From the NCBI GenBank assembly GCA_963709665.1, contig CAVPWU010000001.1:247241-311240 (forward strand): 64,000 nucleotides of DNA, in the 5' to 3' direction. The first letter of the stretch is position 1. Each line of letters begins with the position of its first letter. A program made the translations under genes and the position numbers. Under the pieces are notes generated by a model that saw only the letters and a program-made list of their open reading frames with translations, was not told the origin of the DNA and did no database searches. Below, piece after piece: positions 7,932 to 17,216 of this stretch. Origin of the DNA: DASZIT01 sp963709665 (lineage in GTDB: Bacteria; Actinomycetota; Acidimicrobiia; Acidimicrobiales; RAAP-2).

Positions 7932-8867
7932 TCATCGCCCGGGCTGGGGGTGGTCCCCGGGGGATCCGGCCCCGGTCCGGTAGCGGAAGACGTGGGCGGT
8001 CGCCCGGGCCGCCACCCAGAAGCTGAGGGCGGCCAGCGGGACCTCGGCGAAGGCCAGGAGGATGGCCTCGGTGCGTACGGCTCCGACGGACGGGACGATG
8101 TTGATCCAGGCGTCGCAGGCCATCAGGGTCCCGGTGATGGCGGCGGGGACCATCACGGCCCGGGAGTGCCGGTGCAGGGCGGTCCCGGTCCAGGCCATGG
8201 CCAGGAGTTCGAAGGCGTCGAGCCCGGTCCAGGCCAGCCGGAGGTTGTGGGCGACGGCGACGGTCGGCGCCAGCACCAGCACCACCACCAGCGAGGGCAC
8301 CAGGGCCAGGGCGGCGAAGCCGAGGGCGACCGGGGCCCACCGGAGGTTGGGTGCCGGACCCGACGGGTCGGCCAGCTCCCGGACGATCACCACCACGCAG
8401 CAGACGAGGATGGCCGCCACCACCAGTTGGAACACCCACAGGGAGGTCGGCGCCCTCCGCCCACCGGTCCGGGTCAGCAGGCGGAACCAGGCGGAGATGA
8501 AGGTGGCGGTGGCGGCCAGCGTGGCGGCCGACACCGCCGACGGCGAGCCCCGTCGGGTGAGCCATCCGGTGGCCACCAGGCTCACGAACATCAGGATGAT
8601 GAGGCCGGCGGCCATCACCGTGATGTCGTGGGCCAGGGCCCGCTGGATCTGGGACTCGTAGAGGTAGACGATCCAGGGGGCCAGCGCGACGGCGCCGGCC
8701 CAGTACAGCCACTTCAGGTGTGGTTCGACCCACGAGTCGAGTCGGCCCCGGGGGCGGACCCCGCCCTCCGGGTCCGTCGTCACCGGTGGTCCGTCCCGCC
8801 CTCCGGTCACCACGGGGCCATCCGAGCGCCCGGTCCCCTCAACGGCGGTAGGAGCGCCAGATGTCAC
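7932..8867 (-). CDS. Multi-pass membrane protein, unknown function
   Basis: A protein of up to 311 residues with a polar, Gly/Pro-rich N-terminal 50 residues followed by about eight hydrophobic segments (for example WAGAVALAPWIVYLY, ITVMAAGLIILMFVSLVA, LWVFQLVVAAILVCCVVVIV, LALVPSLVVVLVLAPTVAVA). No family is recognised. The GTG at 8867 overlaps the end of the upstream methyltransferase gene by 29 bases; a later in-frame GTG near residue 18 would remove the overlap. Co-directional and probably co-transcribed with the methyltransferase. Gene content gives no further hint of its role. Confidence 0.75.
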   Translation of the reverse strand: MTSGAPTAVEGTGRSDGPVVTGGRDGPPVTTDPEGGVRPRGRLDSWVEPHLKWLYWAGAVALAPWIVYLYESQIQRALAHDITVMAAGLIILMFVSLVATGWLTRRGSPSAVSAATLAATATFISAWFRLLTRTGGRRAPTSLWVFQLVVAAILVCCVVVIVRELADPSGPAPNLRWAPVALGFAALALVPSLVVVLVLAPTVAVAHNLRLAWTGLDAFELLAMAWTGTALHRHSRAVMVPAAITGTLMACDAWINIVPSVGAVRTEAILLAFAEVPLAALSFWVAARATAHVFRYRTGAGSPGDHPQPGR

Positions 8868-9672
8868 ACCGGAAGGCGACCTCCACCGTCACGTCGCCCT
8901 CCACGCCCAACAGGTCGGCGAGCAGGCGCCGGGCCTCGACGAACAGCTGGGTCCGCTCCTCCTCGGGCATGGTGATGATCCAGCTGAGGGTGGAGAGCAG
9001 GCCGATCAGGTCGTCGGCGTCGAGCGCCACGTCCCAGGTGATCGGATGGAGGACGGGTGGCTCGAAGGGGGTGCCCGCCGGGATCTCCAGCCGGGAGACG
9101 GGTCGCAGGGTGTCGGCCAGCACCTGGCTGGTCATCTCGCCGGACCCGTCCCCGGAGCCGCCCGACCGCTGGGCCAGGAGGGTCCGGGCCTGGCTGATGA
9201 ACGGCCCGTCCGGATCCGGGCCCGACCACAGGGCGGCCACGAAGCCGCCGGGGACCAGCACCCGGTCCACCTCCTCGAGGGTCGGCCCCACGTCCATCCA
9301 GTGCCACGAGGACGAGGCGACCACGGCGTCGGCGCAGGCGTCGGGGAGCGGCATCGACTCCCCGCGGCCGTCGACGGCCCGGACACCGGGTACCTGCTGC
9401 ACCAGCACCCCGCGCATCCGGGGGTCGGGCTCCACGGCCACCACGTCGTCGGCCCGGTCGACCAGGAGCCGGGTGAGGGCGCCGGTGCCCGCCCCCAGGT
9501 CGATGATCCGGTGCACCGGGGCCGGGAACAGCCAGTCGGCCGCACCGGCCGGCGGTCCGGGGCGGAACCGCTCGTACTCGGTGGCGACCTCGCCGAACAC
9601 GCCCGAACGCCGGGCCTTCACCTCCGGCGGCAGCTCGGAGAGCGGCACCCCCAGGTCGTCCGGGTCGGTCAC
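8839..9672 (-). CDS. Class I SAM-dependent methyltransferase
   Basis: A 277-residue protein with a methyltransferase-11-type core. Motif I is RIIDLGAGTGALTRLL (SAM-binding glycines), followed by the acidic end of strand 2 in VVAVEPDPRM, then a motif-II-like AVVASSSWHWMD and the post-motif LVPGGFVAALW. This arrangement is typical of small-molecule methyltransferases such as the UbiE-like and trans-aconitate groups. The GTG start follows a short spacer after the acetoacetyl-CoA synthetase operon region. The substrate is unknown. Confidence 0.88.
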   Translation of the reverse strand: MTDPDDLGVPLSELPPEVKARRSGVFGEVATEYERFRPGPPAGAADWLFPAPVHRIIDLGAGTGALTRLLVDRADDVVAVEPDPRMRGVLVQQVPGVRAVDGRGESMPLPDACADAVVASSSWHWMDVGPTLEEVDRVLVPGGFVAALWSGPDPDGPFISQARTLLAQRSGGSGDGSGEMTSQVLADTLRPVSRLEIPAGTPFEPPVLHPITWDVALDADDLIGLLSTLSWIITMPEEERTQLFVEARRLLADLLGVEGDVTVEVAFRCDIWRSYRR

Positions 9673-9723
9673 TCCCGCAGCGTATCCGGTCGGTCGGCGG
9701 GACCCCGGGGCCGCCCCCCCGCC

Positions 9724-11655
9724 TCACGGCCCGACCAGGGCCACGACGTCATCGATGGCCGACGGGTCCCGGAGGGTGTCCCGGCTGACCACCGAGTCCG
9801 GGTCGGCGCCCTGCAGGATCCGCTTGACCGGCACCTCCACCCGCTTGCCGGACAGCGTCCGGGGGATCGAGCGGACCCCCTCGATCCGGTCGGGGGCGTG
9901 GCGGGGGGAGAGGGAGCTGCGGAGGGCGCCGCGGATGGCCGACCGGAGGGCATCGTCGACGGCGGCGCCGTCCACCACCACCACCAGCAGCACCAGCTGG
10001 TCGCCGTCCTCGAGGTGGACCACCAGGCTGTCCTCGACCTGGGGGAGCTCCTCGAGCACCTCGTAGATCTCCGCCGACCCCAGCCGCACGCCTCCCCGGT
10101 TGAGGGTGGCGTCGCTCCGTCCGGTGATGGTGCACGACCCGTCGTGGTGGATGGTGATCCAGTCGCCGTGTGTCCACACCCCGGGGTGCTGGTCGAAGTA
10201 GGCGGCACGCAGCCGGGCACCGTCGGGATCGCCCCACAGGCCCACCGGCATGGAGGGCATCGGGGCGGTGACCACCAACTCGCCCTGCTCCTCCACCACC
10301 GGGTGCCCGGCGGCGTCCCACGCCTCCACCCGCGCCCCCAGCATGCGGCACGACAGCTCCCCGGCCCGCACCGGCGACACCGGGCTGCTCCCCACGAACG
10401 CCGTGCACACGTCGGTGCCGCCGCTGATCGAGCAGACCTGCACGCCGGCGCCGGCGGCGGTGCTGGCCCAGGTGGCCGCGGCCGGCGAGAGCGGCGCCCC
10501 GGTCGACCCGATGGCGCGCACATGCGACAGGTCGTGGGCGTCGGCGGGGCGGAGCCCCTGGCGGCGGCAGGCATCGAGGAACGGGGCCGACAGCCCCAGC
10601 ACGGTGATACCCGTCTCGGCCGCCAGCGCCCACAGGGTGGAGAGGTCGGGGGCACCGGGGTCGCCGTCGAAGAGCACGATGCCGGCCCCGGTCATCAACC
10701 CCGACACCAGGTAGTTCCACATCATCCACCCGGTGGTGGAGAACCAGAAGAAGCGGTCGTCGGGTCCGAGGTCATGGTGGAGCAGGTGGGTCTTGGCGTG
10801 CTCCACCACGATGCCCCCGTGGCCGTGGACGATCGCCTTCGGCTGCCCGGTGGTCCCCGAGGAGTAGAGGACGTACAGGGGGTGGTCGAAGGGGAGCTCC
10901 TCGCACCCGGGGTCGGGGCCCGGACCCTCCAGCAGGTCGTCCCAGGTCAGCACGCCGGTGCCGGTGGTGGTGGCCTCCGGGTAGGGGACCATGACGGTGT
11001 GGCGCAGGCCGGGCAGCTGGTGGCGGATCTCGCCGAGTTGGTGGCGCCGGTCGATCCATCGGCTGCCGTACCGGTAGCCCTCCACGGCCAGGAGCACCAC
11101 CGGCGCCACCTGTCCGAACCGGTCGAGCACGGCCCGCGACCCGAACTCGGGCGGCGCCGACGTCCAGACCGCTCCCAGGCTGGCCGCCGCCAGCAGGCCG
11201 ATGACCGCCTCGGGGATGTTGGGGAGGTAGGCGGCCACCCGGTCCCCGCGGCCCACCCCGAGCCGGGCCAGCCCGGTGCGGCAGGCCACCACCTGGCGGC
11301 GGAGGTCCGCCATGCTCAGCTCCCGCGGGTCGCGCGTCTGGGAACGGGCCACGATGGCCGGCCCGGGCCGGTCGTGGCGGAGGGCCTCGGTGGCATAGTT
11401 CCACCTCGAGCCCGGGAACCACTCGGCCCCCGGCAGCGCGGCGGAGGCCAGGGCCGGGCCGGGCGCCCGACCGAGGTCGGCGAACTCCCGGAACGCCGAC
11501 CAGAAGCCGTCGACGTCGTCCACCGACCACCGCCACAGGTCGTCGTAGGTGGCGCACACCCGCCCCCGGGCCCCCACCCAGGTGGCGAATCCACCGAGTC
11601 GGGAGGTCGCCCAGGCGTCGGGCGGCGGCGTCCACAGCAGTTCGCCCCTCGGCAT
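9724..11655 (-). CDS. aacS: Acetoacetyl-CoA synthetase
   Basis: A 643-residue ANL-superfamily ligase that activates acetoacetate (or a close acyl acid) to its CoA thioester using ATP. The P-loop-like motif is YSSGTTGQPKAIVHGHGG, then FWFSTTGWMMWNYLVSG, and the C-terminal catalytic-lysine segment TLSGKRVEVPVKRIL. The N-terminal 'LWTP..AWATSRLGGFATWVG' region fits acetoacetate-CoA ligases rather than acetyl-CoA synthetases. The usual length for the family is about 650 residues. The Met at 11655 is preferred, with a GTG three codons earlier as the alternative. It is divergent from the FAH-family gene with a 160-base intergenic region. Confidence 0.9.
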   Translation of the reverse strand: MPRGELLWTPPPDAWATSRLGGFATWVGARGRVCATYDDLWRWSVDDVDGFWSAFREFADLGRAPGPALASAALPGAEWFPGSRWNYATEALRHDRPGPAIVARSQTRDPRELSMADLRRQVVACRTGLARLGVGRGDRVAAYLPNIPEAVIGLLAAASLGAVWTSAPPEFGSRAVLDRFGQVAPVVLLAVEGYRYGSRWIDRRHQLGEIRHQLPGLRHTVMVPYPEATTTGTGVLTWDDLLEGPGPDPGCEELPFDHPLYVLYSSGTTGQPKAIVHGHGGIVVEHAKTHLLHHDLGPDDRFFWFSTTGWMMWNYLVSGLMTGAGIVLFDGDPGAPDLSTLWALAAETGITVLGLSAPFLDACRRQGLRPADAHDLSHVRAIGSTGAPLSPAAATWASTAAGAGVQVCSISGGTDVCTAFVGSSPVSPVRAGELSCRMLGARVEAWDAAGHPVVEEQGELVVTAPMPSMPVGLWGDPDGARLRAAYFDQHPGVWTHGDWITIHHDGSCTITGRSDATLNRGGVRLGSAEIYEVLEELPQVEDSLVVHLEDGDQLVLLVVVVDGAAVDDALRSAIRGALRSSLSPRHAPDRIEGVRSIPRTLSGKRVEVPVKRILQGADPDSVVSRDTLRDPSAIDDVVALVGP

Positions 11656-11815
11656 CGCGCGATCCACGCCGGGGATGCTACGGGGCGGAGCCGGGGGAGG
11701 TGGCCGGACCGGCCGGCCCCGGGGATCCGGCCCCGGCCCCGCCCACCGACGCGGCTGGCTAGGGTGCGCGGAGAGGTCGCCACCGGGTGGCGGCCGGACC
11801 CCCCGGGGAGGGTGC

Positions 11816-12664
11816 ATGCGAATCGCCAATGCCGGTGGCCGGCTGAAGCTGCTGGTCGACGGCGGCGCCGTCGATGTGGAGTCGGCCAGCGGCGGACGGT
11901 TCGCCGCCACCCCCCAGGCCGTCTACGGGCGCTTCTCGGAGTTCCGCCAGTGGGCGTCGACGGTGGGCCAGGCCGACGAGGCGTTCGACCCGGTGTCGGC
12001 CGGCCCGCCCGCCCCGGACCCCCGCCAGGTGTTCGGCATCGGGCTGAACTATCTCGACCACGCCGCCGAGTCCGGCGCTCCGGCGCCGGAGGTCCCGGTG
12101 GTCTTCACCAAGTACGTCAGCTCCTTCGCCGGACCGGTGGGCGAGGTGGTGCTCCCCGACGGGTCGGTCGACTGGGAGGTGGAGGTGGTGGCGGTCATCG
12201 GCCGGACGGCCCGGAACGTCCCGAGGGAGCGGGCCTGGGCGCACGTGGCCGGACTCACCGTCGGCCAGGACCTCTCCGAGCGGGTGCTCCAGCGCCGGGG
12301 ACCCTCCCCCCAGTTCGGACTGGCCAAGTCCCACCCCGGCTTCTCGCCGATGGGCCCGGCCCTGGTGACCCTCGACGAGATCGAGGAGCCGGACGACCTC
12401 GAGCTGGGCTGCGAGGTCAACGGCCACCCGGTGCAGCGGGCGCGCACCGTCGACATGATCTTCCCGATCCCCGAGCTCGTCTCCTACCTGTCACGGATCG
12501 TCACCCTCTACGCCGGGGACGTCATCTACACCGGCACCCCGCCCGGGGTCGGCATGGGGCGCATGCCCCCGGTGTTCCTGCGGGAGGGTGACCACCTCCA
12601 CAGCTGGATCACCGGGCTGGGCGAGCTGGACCAGCGGTTCGTCCGGCCCCCGACCCCGGGGTGA
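11816..12664 (+). CDS. Fumarylacetoacetate hydrolase family protein
   Basis: A 282-residue FAH-domain enzyme. The N-terminal third is variable and the catalytic region begins at VFGIGLNYLDHAAESG. The metal-binding acidic pair appears in DWEVEVVAVIGR, with further signature pieces GLTVGQDLSER and LYAGDVIYTGTPPGVG. The superfamily covers hydrolases and decarboxylases that cleave C-C bonds of diketo acids (fumarylpyruvate, 2-hydroxyhepta-2,4-dienedioate, oxaloacetate), so the exact reaction is open. A strong GGGGAGGG ribosome site precedes the ATG. Facing acetoacetyl-CoA synthetase across a divergent promoter suggests both may serve ring-cleavage or ketone catabolism. Confidence 0.88.
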   Translation: MRIANAGGRLKLLVDGGAVDVESASGGRFAATPQAVYGRFSEFRQWASTVGQADEAFDPVSAGPPAPDPRQVFGIGLNYLDHAAESGAPAPEVPVVFTKYVSSFAGPVGEVVLPDGSVDWEVEVVAVIGRTARNVPRERAWAHVAGLTVGQDLSERVLQRRGPSPQFGLAKSHPGFSPMGPALVTLDEIEEPDDLELGCEVNGHPVQRARTVDMIFPIPELVSYLSRIVTLYAGDVIYTGTPPGVGMGRMPPVFLREGDHLHSWITGLGELDQRFVRPPTPG

Positions 12665-13140
12665 CCGCCGGTGGCCAGGGCCCGGATCCGGCCGAACGGC
12701 GGTTCGGGACGCTCCGCAGGGGCCACGGCGGGAAAGAATTCCCTCGGTCCGATCGCCCCAGCTCAACGGGGAAATTCGCCAGTTGTTTCCTCAAGGGTGC
12801 ATCAATTGTGCACTGGTGCCCGCTACTATGTACCGGTCCACAGCGTTGCTGTCCCGGTGCCCGACCTCACGGAGACACCCGGAGACGCCGCCCCGGTCGC
12901 TGCCGTGCGAACCGCCGGACCGACCCGACCCAGGAGCTGAGCGAACCAACCACCATCCACACCGTACGGACGTAAACACCCGCTAGCACACCCGGCTGAA
13001 AAGTCAGGCCGAACCACCCTTCCCGGTGCTCGGCTGGGGCGTTGAATGCACAGATGTGGGGTCCACCCAACCAGAAGAGAGTCTGACGCCCGACGCGCCA
13101 CGCGGGGGCTCGGACCGACCAAGGAAAAGGTCTTCCCCCC
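12665..13140 (+). other. Long intergenic region and probable leader of the Rpf-like gene
   Basis: No gene is supported in these 476 bases. A -10-like TACTAT at 12824-12829 would give a leader of about 300 bases before the ATG at 13141. Small inverted repeats are present: GTGCA/TGCAC around 12797-12813 and ACAGC/GCTGT just after 12840. Just before the ATG is an AAGGAAAAGG ribosome site. Rpf genes in Actinobacteria often have structured leaders, but the conserved blocks of the c-di-AMP riboswitch could not be matched here. Confidence 0.4.
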
Positions 13141-14397
13141 ATGGCTTCCCCTCAGTTCATTCTCCCTACCCGTCCCTCTGCCGTCCCCGAACCCGCCTCG
13201 TCCGTCCGCGCCCCGGGTCGCCGTCGCCTCCTCACCGGTCTCTGCATCGGCCTCTGCGCCTGTGCCGCCGGCGGGAGCTCGCTCCTCACCGGCTCGGCCG
13301 GCGCCTCCCTCACCCCCCCCGGGGCACTGCCCACCGGCGCCGGGATGGTCCTCAACTCGCCCATCGTGGACGCCGCCGCCACCCCCGACGGCCACGGCTA
13401 CTGGGAGGACGGTGCCGACGGTGGCATCTTCTCGTTCGGCGACGCCCAGTTCTTCGGCTCCACCGGCTCGCTGTCCCTCAACCGGCCGATCGTGGGCATG
13501 CGGTCCACCTCGGACGGGAAGGGCTACTGGGAGGTGGCCTCCGACGGCGGCATCTTCGCCTTCGGCGACGCCGGCTTCCGGGGCTCCACCGGCTCGCTCC
13601 ACCTGGCCAGCCCGGTGGTGGGCATGGTCCCCACCGCCGACAACGGCGGCTACTGGGAGGTGGCGGCCGACGGCGGTGTCTTCGCCTTCGGCGACGCCGC
13701 CTTCCACGGCTCGGCCGCCGGCCTGTCGCCGACCAGCCCCATCGTCGGCCTGGCCGCCACCCCGGGCGGCAAGGGCTACTGGGAGGTGGCCTCCGACGGC
13801 TCCGTCTTCGCCTTCGGTGACGCCCCCTTCGCCGGCAACGCCCCCGCCGGCAACGCCGTGGTGGCGGTCAGCTCCGATGGGTACGGCTACCGCCTGGTGG
13901 CGGCCAACGGCGGTGTCTTCGCCTTCCACGGCGCCCCCTTCTACGGCTCCGCCGGTGGCTCGCATCTGAACCAGCCGATGATCGGCACCTCCGCCACCCC
14001 GGGGGGCTACCTCACGGTGGCGGCCGACGGCGGCATCTTCGCCTTCGGGGCCGCCGGGTACTACGGCTCCCTCGGCGGCAGCACGGTGCGGCCGGCCCCC
14101 GCCCCCCCGGCCGCCCCCGCCGACCCGGACTACGGGCTCACCGCCACGCAGATCGCCCTGTGGGAGCACGTGAACATGTGCGAGGAGGGCGGCGACTGGC
14201 ACGTCGACGGCTCCGAGTTCGCCGGCGGGCTCGGGTTCACCCGGAGCAACTGGGCCCGCTTCAACACCTTCGGGTTCGCGGCCAACGCCGCCGACGCCAC
14301 GCCGTTGCAGCAGATCCGGGTGGCCGTGGCCTTCGCCGAGGCCTACTGGGGATCGCCCGACGCCGCTCCGGACCAGGGCGGCTGCGCCGGCTACTGA
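13141..14397 (+). CDS. Secreted Rpf-like transglycosylase with GxFAFGDA repeats
   Basis: A 418-residue secreted protein. A signal peptide spans roughly residues 1-58 (twin Arg in GRRRLL, then a hydrophobic Cys/Ala-rich core). Residues about 70-315 hold five to seven imperfect units of about 45 residues with the motif 'GYWEVASDGGIFAFGDA.F.GSTG', probably a propeller-like binding module. After a Pro/Ala linker the C-terminal 95 residues form an Rpf/transglycosylase-like domain: LWEHVNMCEEGGDWHVDG contains the CE(S/E)GG.W signature with the catalytic Glu. Rpf proteins cleave peptidoglycan and promote resuscitation from dormancy. The gene is monocistronic and convergent with the sulfatase gene. 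Confidence 0.85.
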   Translation: MASPQFILPTRPSAVPEPASSVRAPGRRRLLTGLCIGLCACAAGGSSLLTGSAGASLTPPGALPTGAGMVLNSPIVDAAATPDGHGYWEDGADGGIFSFGDAQFFGSTGSLSLNRPIVGMRSTSDGKGYWEVASDGGIFAFGDAGFRGSTGSLHLASPVVGMVPTADNGGYWEVAADGGVFAFGDAAFHGSAAGLSPTSPIVGLAATPGGKGYWEVASDGSVFAFGDAPFAGNAPAGNAVVAVSSDGYGYRLVAANGGVFAFHGAPFYGSAGGSHLNQPMIGTSATPGGYLTVAADGGIFAFGAAGYYGSLGGSTVRPAPAPPAAPADPDYGLTATQIALWEHVNMCEEGGDWHVDGSEFAGGLGFTRSNWARFNTFGFAANAADATPLQQIRVAVAFAEAYWGSPDAAPDQGGCAGY

Positions 14398-14428
14398 CCG
14401 GCCGGCGGCCCGCCCGTCAGGGTGGAAG

Positions 14429-14477
14429 GCACGACGCGCCCCTTCGAATGGCGGAGTTCGTCGGGGCGGCGTCGTGC
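14429..14477. terminator. Hairpin between convergent genes
   Basis: Arms GCACGACGCGCCCC (14429-14442) and GGGGCGGCGTCGTGC (14463-14477) pair over 14 positions with one bulged base; the loop is 20 bases. It sits 32 bases after the Rpf-like gene stop and 100 bases from the sulfatase stop, so it can serve both convergent transcripts. The rest of 14398-14577 holds no gene. Confidence 0.6.
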
Positions 14478-14577
14478 ACCTACGTTCTTAGCGCAGCGGA
14501 TGAGCTGATGTCGGTGGATCCTCCGGCAACCGGGGACGCCCGGGGGGGTCGGTGACCACCCGGGTCGTCCGCCCTGG

Positions 14578-16161
14578 TTAGGCGGGCGCCTCCACCTCGA
14601 GGTGGGTGACCGGCAGCTCGGCGAAGCTGGCCCGCAGGTCGTCCACCAGGTCGGCCTGGAGGCCGGCCACCGCCGGGTCGCCCCACCGGTTGTGCCACTG
14701 GTGGGGGTCCTCCTCCAGGTGGTAGAGCTCGCCCTCGGTCCCGTCGTACTGGATGGGGTTGGGCTCGAGGACGGCGGTGCCCCACTCCTTCTCCAGCCCG
14801 TTGGGCTTGCCCCCGGTGCTCGGGTCGTAGACGGTGCACAGCCAGCCGTCCCGGTAGAGGGTCCGGAGGTGCATGCCGTAGCCGGGGAACTGGCTGTCCC
14901 ACTCGGTCAGCATCCGCTCCCGTCCGGTGCCGTCGGCGTGGGGGAGGGCGTCCCCCTGCATCCACTCGGCCGGCTCCACCCCGGCGATGGCACAGAAGGT
15001 GGGGGCCAGGTCGACCTGGCCGACCGGGTCGGTGACGACCGCCGGGGTCACCCCGGCCGACGTCGCCGGCCGCCAGATCATCGGGAGCCGCATCAGGGCG
15101 TCGGTGTGGAACGGTCCCTTGTAGAGGAGCCCGAAGTCCCCGAGCAGCTCCCCGTGGTCGGTGGTGTAGATGATGTCGGTCTCCTCCGACCAGCCCCGCG
15201 CCCCGATGTGGGCGAGCACCCGGCCGCAGGCCTCGTCGACCAGCTCGTTCATCACGTGGGTCTTGGCGGTGATCTCCCGCAGCATGTCGTCGGTGAGGCT
15301 GCCCGGGTAGAAGTCCATCGGGCCCCCCTCGGCGTTGGACCAGGTGCCCTCGTACCAGGCCAGCCAGTGGGCCGGCTTGCCCGCCAGCACCTTCCGGATG
15401 GCGTCGGGGGAGCCCGGGTGGCCCGGGGGGAGGTCGAGATCCCTCCACGGGACCCGGCCCAGCTCGGAGGCCGGCGGGTCCCACGGATGGTGCGGGTCGG
15501 GGAAGCTCATCCAGCAGAACCAGTTGTCGTCCCGGTCGACGGTGTCCAGCCAGTCGACCACCCGGTCGGCCACCCAGTCGGTGTGGTACCAGGGGCGGGG
15601 GATGGTGTTGTTCTTGGTCTCCGGCGCCCCGGTGTCGCCGCCGGGCTCGGCCCCCAGGATGTTGGCGTAGGACTCGAGCTCCTCGGGGTGGTACTCCTGG
15701 ACCCACCGCCCGTAGTGGGAGATGGGGTGCCCGTTGAACGCCGCGGCGTGCATCGCCTGGATCGAGCGGTCGAAGCCCCGCCAGGGACCGATGTCCCCCC
15801 GGGCCGGGCGGGCGTTCTCCTCCCACCGGCCCCGGAGGTCGAAGGCCGGCTCGAAGTGCGCCTTGCCGAGCAGCGCTGTCTTGTAGCCGGCGGTCTCCGA
15901 CAGGTAGGCGGCCACGCTGGGGGCATCGACCGGGAGCGGCACCCCGTTGGCCACCACCCCGTGGCTGCGGGCGTACCGGCCGGTCAGCATGGTGGACCGG
16001 GCCGGCATGCACACGGTGTTCTGGTTGTAGGCCCGCCGGTAGTTGATCCCCTCCGCGGCCAGCCGGTCGGCTACCGGGGTGCGGGCGATCGCCCCGCCGT
16101 TGCAGCCCAGCGAGTCGTAGCGTTGCTGATCGGTGGTGATGAACAGGATGTTCCGGCTCAC
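14578..16161 (-). CDS. Type I sulfatase
   Basis: A 527-residue alkaline-phosphatase-superfamily enzyme that hydrolyses sulfate (or phosphonate) esters. Metal ligands appear at the N-terminus (FITTDQQRYDSLGC, Asp11). The formylglycine motif is CMPARSTMLTGR, with Cys51 as the residue to be oxidised (C-x-P-x-R). It has the later TTDHGELLGDFGLLYKGPFH segment that completes the metal site. There is no signal peptide, so it is probably cytoplasmic. A formylglycine-generating enzyme is needed and is not in the window. It is divergent from the haloalkane dehalogenase gene with 91 bases between starts. The substrate is unknown; choline-sulfatase-like and aryl/alkyl sulfatases share this pattern. Confidence 0.92.
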   Translation of the reverse strand: MSRNILFITTDQQRYDSLGCNGGAIARTPVADRLAAEGINYRRAYNQNTVCMPARSTMLTGRYARSHGVVANGVPLPVDAPSVAAYLSETAGYKTALLGKAHFEPAFDLRGRWEENARPARGDIGPWRGFDRSIQAMHAAAFNGHPISHYGRWVQEYHPEELESYANILGAEPGGDTGAPETKNNTIPRPWYHTDWVADRVVDWLDTVDRDDNWFCWMSFPDPHHPWDPPASELGRVPWRDLDLPPGHPGSPDAIRKVLAGKPAHWLAWYEGTWSNAEGGPMDFYPGSLTDDMLREITAKTHVMNELVDEACGRVLAHIGARGWSEETDIIYTTDHGELLGDFGLLYKGPFHTDALMRLPMIWRPATSAGVTPAVVTDPVGQVDLAPTFCAIAGVEPAEWMQGDALPHADGTGRERMLTEWDSQFPGYGMHLRTLYRDGWLCTVYDPSTGGKPNGLEKEWGTAVLEPNPIQYDGTEGELYHLEEDPHQWHNRWGDPAVAGLQADLVDDLRASFAELPVTHLEVEAPA

Positions 16162-16252
16162 GTCGCGTTCCCCCTGTTCACCCGGACCGTACGGCTACTG
16201 TTGTCATCTGTACTGAAAGCAGATCGTAGCAATGGATACGAGGTGATGTCCG

Positions 16253-17161
16253 ATGGAGGTCCTGCGCACCCCCGATGAACGGTTCCGTGACCTGCCCGGA
16301 TATCCCTTCGCCCCCCACTATGCCGAGGTGGCCGACGGCGACGGCGGGGCGCTGCGGGTCCACTATCTCGACGAGGGGCCGGCCGACGGCCCGCTGGTGC
16401 TCCTCCTCCACGGCGAGCCGTCGTGGAGCTACCTCTACCGCACCATGATCCCGGTGCTGGTGGACGCCGGGCTCCGGGCCGTCGCCCCCGACCTGGTGGG
16501 GTTCGGACGTTCGGACAAGCCCACCCCGCGGTCCGAGTACACCTACGCCCGCCACGTGGCGTGGATGGGCGAGCTGCTCGTCGATCGCCTCGACCTCTCC
16601 GGGATCACCCTGGTCTGCCAGGACTGGGGCGGCCTGATCGGCCTCCGTCTGGTGGCCGAGCACCCCGAGCGCTTCGACCGGGTGGTGGCGGCCAATACCA
16701 CCCTCCCCACCGGGGATGCCGATCCCGGCGAGGCGTTCCGCGCCTGGCGCAGCTTCTCCCAGGAGGTCGAGGAGTTCCCGGCCGGGGCCATCGTCAACTT
16801 CGGCTGCACCTCCGACCTCGCCCCCGAGGTGGTGGCCGCCTACGACGCCCCCTTCCCCGACCAGGGCTTCGTCGAAGGGGCCCGGCAGTTCCCCATGCTG
16901 GTCCCCTCCACCCCCGATGACCCCGCCACCCCGGCCAACCGGGCGGCCTGGGAGGTCCTCGAGCGGTTCGACAAGCCGTTCCTCACCGCCTTCTCCGACG
17001 GCGACCCGATCACGGCCGGTGCCGAGGTGGCCCTCCAGCGACGCATCCCGGGTGCGGCCGGCCGCCAGCATGTGACCATCGAGGGCGGGGGGCACTTCCT
17101 CCAGGAGGACCGCGGCCCGGAGCTGGCCGCCGCCGTGGTGGCCTTCGTCGCCGCCACCTGA
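16253..17161 (+). CDS. Haloalkane dehalogenase (HLD-I type)
   Basis: A 302-residue alpha/beta hydrolase. The oxyanion region is LLLHGEPSWSYLYR (His53-Gly-Glu-Pro) and the nucleophile elbow is CQDWGG with Asp124 followed by Trp125, the halide-binding Trp. The catalytic His lies in the C-terminal EGGGHFLQED. An Asp nucleophile with Trp next to it, rather than Ser, separates dehalogenases from esterases, and HGEPSW.YLYR is the HLD-I pattern. It would convert haloalkanes to alcohols plus halide in the cytosol. A GAGGTG ribosome site precedes the ATG. Confidence 0.9.
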   Translation: MEVLRTPDERFRDLPGYPFAPHYAEVADGDGGALRVHYLDEGPADGPLVLLLHGEPSWSYLYRTMIPVLVDAGLRAVAPDLVGFGRSDKPTPRSEYTYARHVAWMGELLVDRLDLSGITLVCQDWGGLIGLRLVAEHPERFDRVVAANTTLPTGDADPGEAFRAWRSFSQEVEEFPAGAIVNFGCTSDLAPEVVAAYDAPFPDQGFVEGARQFPMLVPSTPDDPATPANRAAWEVLERFDKPFLTAFSDGDPITAGAEVALQRRIPGAAGRQHVTIEGGGHFLQEDRGPELAAAVVAFVAAT

Positions 17162-17216
17162 GCGGCTCCCCCTCCGGACCCGGTGGAGGTCGTCCCGGCC
17201 CCCTCGGGCCCGGCGG

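Noticed and set aside
9046..12591. Plus-strand open frame of about 1180 codons across the acetoacetyl-CoA synthetase gene
   Set aside because: No family features, low-complexity composition, and it runs antisense to genes with clear motifs.
12830..13140. c-di-AMP (ydaO-type) riboswitch upstream of the Rpf-like gene
   Set aside because: The family context is right, but the conserved sequence blocks could not be aligned in the right order. A covariance-model search is needed.
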